Source of the DNA: an uncultured Haemophilus sp. | GTDB taxonomy: Bacteria > Pseudomonadota > Gammaproteobacteria > Enterobacterales > Pasteurellaceae | Direction of reading: 5' to 3' | Assembly (NCBI GenBank): GCA_902482195.1 | Contig: CABSZQ010000073.1 | Coordinates: 1-6,586 of the forward strand | Length of the DNA: 6,586 nucleotides | Part shown: positions 5,833 through 6,586 of the stretch, in pieces | Layout of the letters: every line of letters starts with the position of its first letter | Numbering within the stretch: position 1 is the stretch's first letter | Translations under genes and position numbers: made by a program | The notes under the pieces: model-generated | Database searches by the model: none | Told to the model about the DNA's origin: nothing | What the model saw: the letters and a program-made list of their open reading frames with translations, nothing else

Positions 5833-6586
5833 TTACTCGTAATATTTATTGATTGCTTGACACAATCCGTTAGTAAAAATAATGCTTAATAAAATGGTGA
5901 AAATAATAGCAAAGCCCGGTAATAAAACTGTCCAAGGGGCAAGATAAATCAGCTCTAACGAATCTTTAATCATTGCGCCCCATTCTGGCATTGGACGTTG
6001 TGCACCTAGAGAAATAAAGCTGAGAGCCGTAATATCTAAAATAGCGACCACAAATGCTCGAGAAATTTCTTGCGTATAGACGACACTAATATTCGGCAAG
6101 ATTGTAGTTTTTAATAATTCCCAGTTTGAAATACCATCTAATTTCAGTAAGAGTACGTAGTCTTTCTTTAGCTCTTGCTGAATTGCTTGATAAATGGCAT
6201 GTACAAAATACGGCAAAATAGCCAACAGAGTGGCAAACATGGCATTTATTAAGCTCGGTTCCATTAACGTCGAAATAATAATGGCAATCAGTAAAATAGG
6301 GATAGATAAAAAGGCGTCAAAAAAATGACCTAAAAAACGAGATTTAATCCCTTCTGACATACCGGCAAGAATACCTAATGCGCCACCAATAATTGCCACA
6401 GCAATGACCACTAAAAGAGAGGAACCGAGAGTATATTGTGTCCCCATAATTAATCGACTGAGTACATCACGACCAAGATCATCTGTACCAAAGAAAAAAG
6501 CAATACGACCTTTTTCTACCCAAGATGGCGGCATGAGTTCTTCTCCGACAAACTCCATGCTTTCGCTATAAGGCATAATGAGTTTA
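5833..6586 (-). CDS. sapC: Sap peptide ABC transporter permease SapC (5' end outside window)
   Basis: An inner-membrane permease subunit of the DppC/OppC type that pairs with SapB. At least 250 residues are visible and the frame stays open to the right edge (codons K-L-I before the Met at 6574-6576). That Met aligns inside E. coli SapC (PYSESMEF against PYGIDQQF), so it is internal, and about 45 N-terminal residues including the first membrane helix are missing. Counting from that Met, the FFGTDDLGRDVLSRL motif typical of DppC-like permeases is at 28-42, helices are at about 50-72, 88-104, 111-130, 174-193 and 211-235, and the EAA-type cytoplasmic loop that contacts the ATPases is at about 141-162 (KLDGIS, ending ILPN). 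The C-terminal PEWGAMIKDSLELIYLAPW block is strongly SapC-like. The stop TAA (5833-5835) is 3 nt before the sapD start. sapA and sapB would be expected further right. Confidence 0.95.
   Translation of the reverse strand, partial: KLIMPYSESMEFVGEELMPPSWVEKGRIAFFFGTDDLGRDVLSRLIMGTQYTLGSSLLVVIAVAIIGGALGILAGMSEGIKSRFLGHFFDAFLSIPILLIAIIISTLMEPSLINAMFATLLAILPYFVHAIYQAIQQELKKDYVLLLKLDGISNWELLKTTILPNISVVYTQEISRAFVVAILDITALSFISLGAQRPMPEWGAMIKDSLELIYLAPWTVLLPGFAIIFTILLSIIFTNGLCQAINKYYE

Noticed and set aside
6574..6576. ATG as the sapC start codon
   Set aside because: The frame continues upstream to the window edge and the sequence around this Met aligns within E. coli SapC, leaving out a needed first helix; it is internal.
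1..6586. Defence system, prophage, insertion sequence or CRISPR array
   Set aside because: All space is filled by recognised housekeeping or transport genes and short intergenic gaps; no repeats, integrase or transposase sequence is seen.

Overview
This AT-rich window looks like chromosomal DNA from a Pasteurellaceae bacterium close to Haemophilus. Two exact copies of the 9-bp Haemophilus-type DNA uptake core AAGTGCGGT are present (924-932 on +, 1887-1895 on -), plus one copy with a single mismatch (3908-3916). The proteins are of gamma-proteobacterial types, and the Sap peptide-transporter genes are typical of both enterics and Haemophilus. No mobile element, CRISPR array, tRNA or rRNA is visible, and coding density is high.

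Layout, left to right. (1) 1-307, +: the C-terminal end of homoserine O-acetyltransferase MetX (methionine synthesis), closed by a strong, probably bidirectional hairpin terminator. (2) 348-902, -: a small YdjA-type nitroreductase, convergent with metX. (3) 903-1013: a divergent promoter region holding an uptake sequence, with an extended -10 promoter for the nitroreductase and a weaker candidate promoter for sppA. (4) 1014-2876, +: full-length signal peptide peptidase SppA (protease IV, long form) with both catalytic residues. (5) 2893-2925: a second bidirectional terminator. (6) 2943-3875, -: a BASS-family sodium-coupled transporter (YocS/PanS/ASBT-like). (7) 3971-6586, -: the distal part of the sap operon in the order sapC-sapD-sapF, tightly packed and cut by the right window edge inside sapC.

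The right half forms one leftward transcription unit: sapC (inner-membrane permease), sapD and sapF (the two ATPases), then perhaps the BASS transporter, because no convincing terminator separates sapF from it. SapB, SapC, SapD and SapF form an inner-membrane ABC transporter. Depending on species it has been linked to antimicrobial-peptide resistance, heme and potassium homeostasis, and putrescine export. The divergent nitroreductase/sppA pair matches the ydjA/sppA arrangement of E. coli.

This is mostly an ordinary housekeeping region, and I do not see an undescribed system. The points most worth a second look are the non-canonical catalytic residues in both Sap ATPases (switch histidine missing in both, catalytic glutamate replaced by aspartate in SapF) and the way uptake sequences overlap promoter elements.
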